This document shows positions 59,376 to 64,000 of a stretch of 64,000 nucleotides of DNA, piece after piece (the stretch's first letter is position 1; every line of letters starts with the position of its first letter). The notes under the pieces were generated by a model that searched no databases, was not told the origin of the DNA, and saw only the letters and a program-made list of their open reading frames with translations. Source of the stretch: Meloidogyne chitwoodi (Eukaryota > Nematoda > Chromadorea > Rhabditida > Meloidogynidae); the NCBI GenBank assembly GCA_015183035.1, contig JACZZP010000015.1, positions 558,001 to 622,000 of the forward strand. Reading direction: 5' to 3'. The translations under genes were made by a program, and so were the position numbers.

Positions 59376-61940
59376 TAAGGTTGTCGGTTCCGGGTATCCG
59401 GAACCGAAAAAAGGCCGGATACCCGAAAATTTTCGGTTCGGTATTCGGATCCGGTTCCGGATACCCGAAAGTTTCGGTTCGGTTTTCGGATCCGGTTCCG
59501 GATATCCGAAATTTTCGGTTCGGTTTTCGGTTCCGGTTCCGGATACCCGAAAGTTTCGGTTCGGTTTTAAACCTAACAAATAATTTATAAATAAGCTAAA
59601 AATTGACTGGCATTTTGAAATATTCTCTTACCAAAATTTTACGCTTCCTTTTCCTCATTACATTCTCACGCTTGTCTTTGCTCCAACTACTCTCTTTCTT
59701 TTCCTTAATATCTCACACCTTTGTTAACTTCAACTTTTTTTAAATGTAGGAATGGAGAGAATATATATATTTTAGTAGTTCATTATTTGTGTGTTATAAT
59801 CAATTTTTATTTTTAAATAAAATGAGTGAAATTTGGAATCATTTCACGCAAGAAAAAAATTTAATATTATGTAAGTATTGTGAAATGAAATTTCATACAT
59901 CCAAGGATGGTATAACATTTTAAGATGCCTGGAAGACATGACATTCGTTCTGCAATTCCAAAAAAAGCAGAAATTTGTATTAATTTTTTAAAGGTTTTTT
60001 TTATTTACGTTAATGTAATATTTTTAAAGTTTAGTCATCTGTTGATAAACAAATAGTTGCACTAACTATTGATGAGTACTCGAAAGGGGAGAATAGTTTA
60101 TTATGGTAATCTTTATTAATTTAATATTACAATTTAGTTTAAATTTAAGTATAACTGGTTCCTGGCTTTCATTAAATTTTACTTACAATTCCAAAGTTTT
60201 GGCTATTCGTTCGTTCTTAACAAGGCATACTGCTGAAAATATATGCAATCAATTAGATGAAGTTATAGAAAATTTAAAACTAAATGTTGTTACTATCACA
60301 AGAGACGGAGCGAGTAACATAACATCTGCTTGTAAAAAGTCAAATATACCTAGGTAATTTAGAATCGATATTTACAATTTAAATTTTTTAGCATTTGGTG
60401 TTTTTGTCATTTGCTTCATATTTCCATTGTTACATCTTTTGATCTTTGCAATGATATTTCTTTAATTATTAAAAAATCAATTGATCTCATTAATTTTTTT
60501 TCAAAGAGTCCTGTTGCAACAGCAGCTTTTAGAGAAATACAAGGAAATGTTTCAACTGTATTTGTAAAGGTTTTCATTTATATATAATTAAAAACATAAC
60601 AATCTAGTGTTCCAAAACTCGTTGGAATTCAACAATGAATAGTTTAAAATCAATAATTGCTCATAAAGAAAATCTCAAAAATTATAAATTTAAACATCCA
60701 TTGTGTGCTTCAATAAAATTAATAAACAGAATTTCTGAATCAGATATGGAAGTAATGGAGGAGATTATCTTAATTTTAGAACCTTTTGAACAGTGCACAA
60801 AGATTGCCTCGGCAGAAAATTGTCCTTTGTCATGCTTTCAGTATTTTATTAATGTCCTCACCAAACATTTATCAAAATTTAATTCTGAATTTTCTCGTGT
60901 ACTTTTTTGTGAATTAGAGAAAAGATCATCAAATGTATTATCATTGGATGAAGTGGAGTTTTCTTGTTTTTTAGATCCTCGATATACAAACAAGTAAATA
61001 TAAAATTTCAAAAACTAATTTATCTAATTACCTTATTTTAGGTCTTTTGTTCATTCAGATAATAAATGGCAGCTAATAAAGGAAAAAATAGTTTTGTCTG
61101 TAGTATCAACACAGTCTCGAGATCAGACAGATTATTTAACAACACCTACAACTTCAAGTACAAGTTATGATTTTCTTATTTTAATATTCAAATTTTAGGT
61201 GATGGACTATGGCCGGATGATGATGAATCAAATGAAACAGATTCTATTGAATTGTCACAAACTCCTTTTGAAAAATTATTTCGAGTAATTTAAAAAGAAA
61301 AATAAATAATATTTAAATTTTAGGAACAATTGCGTAAATACTTTGAATTTGTCAAGGCAGACAAGCTTAGTTTTCCAAAACCAGGTGAAAACCCTAGTGA
61401 GTCACGAAAAGGTTTTTGCATGGTGGAAGAGGAACTCTGAACAATTTCCTGAATTAACAAAATTAGCAAGACATTTTCTTGCGATTTCGATTTCGAGTGT
61501 AGCATCAGAAAGGTGCTTCTCTAAAGCATCTTTACTCTTTCGAAATACTTTACGGGCACGTCTATCGAAAGAAATTTCTGCTGATTTAATACAAATACAA
61601 ACAAGTTTAGCAGAAAAAATTTTTAAAAATGCAAGAAATAAAGAAATTGAAGACTCTTCTGATGATGATGATTTTTACTGAGAAAATTAAATTATTTTCA
61701 TTACTATAACTTTTTAAATTAAAAATAAAATCTTTTTTACAGCTATAAAATTTATGTGTAAAGTTTTTCGGTTCCGATTCCGGATACCCGAAATTTTCGG
61801 TTCGGTTTTCGGTTCCGGTTCCGGATATCCGAAATTTTCGGTTCGGTATTCGGTTCCGGTTCCGGATATCCGAAACTTTCGTTTCGGTTTTCGGATCCGG
61901 TTCCGGATACCCGGTAATTCTCCAGGAACCGACAACCTTA
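59376..61940 (+). mobile_element. hAT transposon (2,565 bp) with 8-bp target duplication
   Basis: The terminal repeats TAAGGTTGTCGGTTCC and GGAACCGACAACCTTA are exact. The flanking duplication TGAAGAAC is perfect at 59368-59375 and 61941-61948. Both ends carry tandem subterminal repeats of the GGTTCCGGATACCCGAAA type (59386-59566 and 61766-61912), the probable transposase-binding arrays. The interior encodes a decayed hAT transposase. It sits immediately upstream of the PDZ gene. Confidence 0.95.
59822..61681 (+). pseudogene. hAT transposase, broken by frameshifts
   Basis: Pieces in order: a BED-type zinc finger start (MSEIWNHFTQEKNLILCKYC), a catalytic-core segment (ITRDGASNITSACK, IWCFCHLLHI), the stretch WNSTMNSLKSIIAHKENL, the insertion domain (ILEPFEQCTKIASAENCPLS, FLDPRY), and the C-terminal dimerisation domain (WWKRNSEQFPELTKLARHFL, SISSVASERCFSKA). 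Short introns with TTTTAG acceptors separate several pieces. The frame is broken inside the BED finger (about 59910-59930) and again near 61390-61410, just before the dimerisation domain. The element is therefore probably no longer autonomous, although its ends look intact. Confidence 0.85.
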
Positions 61941-61948
61941 TGAAGAAC

Positions 61949-62551
61949 AAACGAACGACTGTTGTTAGTTGTTGAAGTATGAAGATGTTGAAATGACTAG
62001 TACATAAGTGCTTATATAGTAAAAATTGTGGAGAGTGTTACTATATGTTGGATATTGGTAAAGGTGGAGTGTTACTATATAAGCCGGCAAGCTTATGATA
62101 GTATAAAAGCCAGTCTAACAGTTAGTCAACGGGGGCACATACTAAGACATGGCTTAGTCCCTGTCCTCCGTCATCAGCGCCAAGACCAGTGACCGAAGTC
62201 CTTCCGTCACTACCATTGTTACTATCTACTTTTGTTATAAAGCGCTGTCGCTAGCCTTTTAGTGAACCTTTGGGTTATAACGATGATCACATCGGTTTAT
62301 TCAACAACAATTTCACTACCATAAACTACTTTTCCCTGATTTAATTAATAATTTTATTGAAAAAGTAAGAAATTAGAAAAAAATAAAACTAATCAGATTT
62401 TTAAAATTAATATGAGCAAAAAAATATAGAGAAGTGTGTCCACTAAAAGAAAAAAGGCAAAATATAATTTACAAAAACTAATTTAAAAGGCTATTATTAG
62501 AGAAAAAATAAAATTGTTGAGATACTAATTTTTTTTAATTAATTTTTTTCG
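61949..62551. other. Intergenic between hAT element and CEPT gene
   Basis: A less AT-rich stretch (62085-62300) contains AAGCCGGCAAGCTTA and several short inverted repeats. It may be the displaced promoter/5' region of the PDZ gene, which was separated from it by the hAT insertion. No frame or RNA is supported. Confidence 0.45.
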
Positions 62552-64000
62552 TCAATCAACATGAAGATTCTGATTTTTACGTCCATTACTTGTAGATGAA
62601 GTTGATGGACTTTCTTTTGATTTTTTCCTAGCTACATTTCCAATTTGGAAGCAACTAATTTTTAAAAATTCACAAAATTGTCGGCAAATTAGAACACAAA
62701 AAATTATAAGGCTAATATGGGCATAAATCTGAAAAAATAAATTTAAAAGAAAATGATAATAAAAAAAGTATTTTTCAATTATTTGCAATAATGTCCGCAA
62801 GTTTTATCCGCAAATAATAATTTTATTTTTCTAAGGAAAATGATTTTGAAATCTGCGCTGCCTATCTATGCGAATTTCTATTGAGGGAAGATAGAAAAAG
62901 AAGAGAATTGAAAATGTATAAAATGTTGCGGACAAAACTTGCGGAGTGAAAAATATCTAAAAAAACTAAACAGATATTTTTAAAAATAATTCAATCTAAA
63001 TTAAAAATATAATTACTCACAGTAGCAATCAACAGTAAAAGGTATTCGTCAACAATATAGTCATAGTACTAAAATTAAATAGTCTAATATATATTTACTA
63101 TTTAAAAAAATTAGCCCAACCTGATTCAATATCATAATAAAAGGACTCAAATAAATCCAATCCCAAACTTCTAATTCAGAACGACTCATATGAGCTATTA
63201 TCTATTTAATTAATTAATTTAAAATTAAACATAAGTATTATAAATTTAAAAATATATAGAATATAATTTCATTCTTTTTTTTTATTTTTTTAATATTTAA
63301 AGAAAAACTAACTAAACGATTAGTAGCTTTTGCTCCAATAGCACCAAAACAAAGACAAAGTAAAGTTATATTTTGATCATATACTCTTGAAGTTGATTTA
63401 CAATAAAGCATTATAAAAGGAATACAAACAGCAAGTAATGGACAAAGTGGACAAATTACTGAAGTATCCTTTAAAAAAAAATAATAATTAAAATTAAATA
63501 ATTAAAAAAAGTTTAAAAAATTACAGCTACAGTTGACCCATTTTTTCCAACTCCTTCATTAAAAATAACATTCATATAACCCAAAAATTGCCAAATTGCT
63601 CCAACAAGACATATAAGCATACAAATAATTTTTAATTGCCAACCAAAAATCTTTTAAAAAATAGTTTTTAATTTAAATAAAAAAAAATACTCTAATATTC
63701 CAAATATCAGAACCAACAATTGAAGTAAATAAAAGAATTCCAATAACGGTCATTTGTGCTTCAGTTACATCAAATCTGAAAATAATTTTTAAATTAAACA
63801 AAAATTTAAAAAAAAAAACTTTGAAAATTTAAGTTGTCCAGTACAATAAGTTGACCAATGTGCAGTGTAAAAAAGTGAAATAGAAAAGATCATAACAGTT
63901 AAAACTAAATGACGTTCAGTTCCTTTATAAATTTAAAATAGTTTACTAGTACTAAAAAAATTAACTAACCTAACTGCATTGCATAACAAACATTTAATGT
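62552..64000 (-). CDS. Choline/ethanolamine phosphotransferase (CDP-alcohol phosphotransferase), C-terminal part
   Basis: In-phase minus-strand exons: 63970-64000 (runs off the window), 63820-63922, 63691-63775, 63525-63650, 63313-63468, 63121-63201, 63021-63068, 62552-62728 (TGA). LFYTAHWSTYCTGQLKFSKF, DVTEAQ, ATNRLIIAHMSRSELEVWDW, LNQYYDYIVDEYLLLLIAT and FCVLICRQFCEFLKISCFQI follow, in order, the C-terminal membrane half of CEPT1/EPT1-type enzymes as I know them. These enzymes join CDP-choline or CDP-ethanolamine to diacylglycerol in ER/Golgi membranes. The metal-binding active site lies further N-terminal, outside this window. The Ser/Lys/Asn-rich tail is cytosolic. The donor before the last exon is GTGAGT. 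Confidence 0.9.
62794..62945. mobile_element. Short inverted-repeat MITE in the last CEPT intron
   Basis: TCCGCAAGTTTTATCCGCA at the left and the complement of TCCGCAAGTTTTGTCCGCA at the right are 19-bp inverted repeats with one mismatch, about 115 bp apart. The motif TCCGCAAGTTTT recurs at 13580. Confidence 0.7.

Overview
This window looks like nuclear DNA of a plant-parasitic-type (clade IV, Meloidogyne-like) nematode. The background is very AT-rich. Genes are split into many small exons by mostly 35-60 bp introns ending in TTTTAG or TTTAAG. The recognisable proteins are nematode/animal families (liprin-alpha SYD-2, HNF4-like nuclear receptors, a GLB-1-type globin, cystatin, FMRFamide-receptor-like GPCR), and a 20-nt match to the nematode spliced leader SL1 is present. 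The genus is an inference; the phylum is secure. Exon chains below were built by eye and every junction was checked for GT/GC-AG and reading phase, except where stated.

Layout. 1-522: 3' end of a gene for a single-pass membrane protein with a Gly/Thr/Lys repeat tail (+). 775-2825: two nested inverted-repeat transposons. 3285-4184: small secreted cysteine-rich protein (+). 5425-8462: unrecognised 490-aa protein (+). 9577-11178: Ser/Lys-rich protein (-). 14425-18650: HNF4-like nuclear receptor (+). 19934-25061: liprin-alpha/syd-2 (+). 25810-30489: SMP/C1-domain lipid-transfer protein of the PDZD8 type (-). 31661-32353: coiled-coil plus C2H2 finger protein (-). 36086-36767: cystatin (-). 37821-40248: 7TM receptor (-). 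41182-54428: globin gene (+) interrupted by a 12.65-kb Ty3/gypsy-type LTR retrotransposon (41267-53921, coding on -). 54483-56366: second nuclear receptor (-). 58154-59305: PDZ protein (-). 59376-61940: hAT transposon. 62552-64000: choline/ethanolamine phosphotransferase, 5' end beyond the window (-).

The most unusual region is the retrotransposon. Its two LTRs are identical except for one A, so it is young. It sits exactly on the 3' splice site of a globin intron and its 5-bp target duplication (TTAAG) copied that splice site. It encodes one 2,847-codon frame in which a glycoprotein-like block (signal sequence, Cys-containing ectodomain, RRKR site, Thr/Ser-rich stretch, transmembrane helix) lies between gag and protease instead of after integrase. 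The frame ends in a long charged coiled-coil domain. Its leader carries 20 of the 22 nt of the nematode SL1 spliced leader in sense orientation, suggesting that a trans-spliced transcript was once captured into the element.

The rest of the window is rich in small non-autonomous elements: a foldback family with 8-bp duplications (two copies), a long-TIR element with 9-bp duplication carrying three tRNA-like units, a hAT-like MITE, and about nine copies of a short hairpin MITE (arm containing TTATTCGCAAG) that mostly sit in introns. No operon, CRISPR, rRNA or standard tRNA gene was found.
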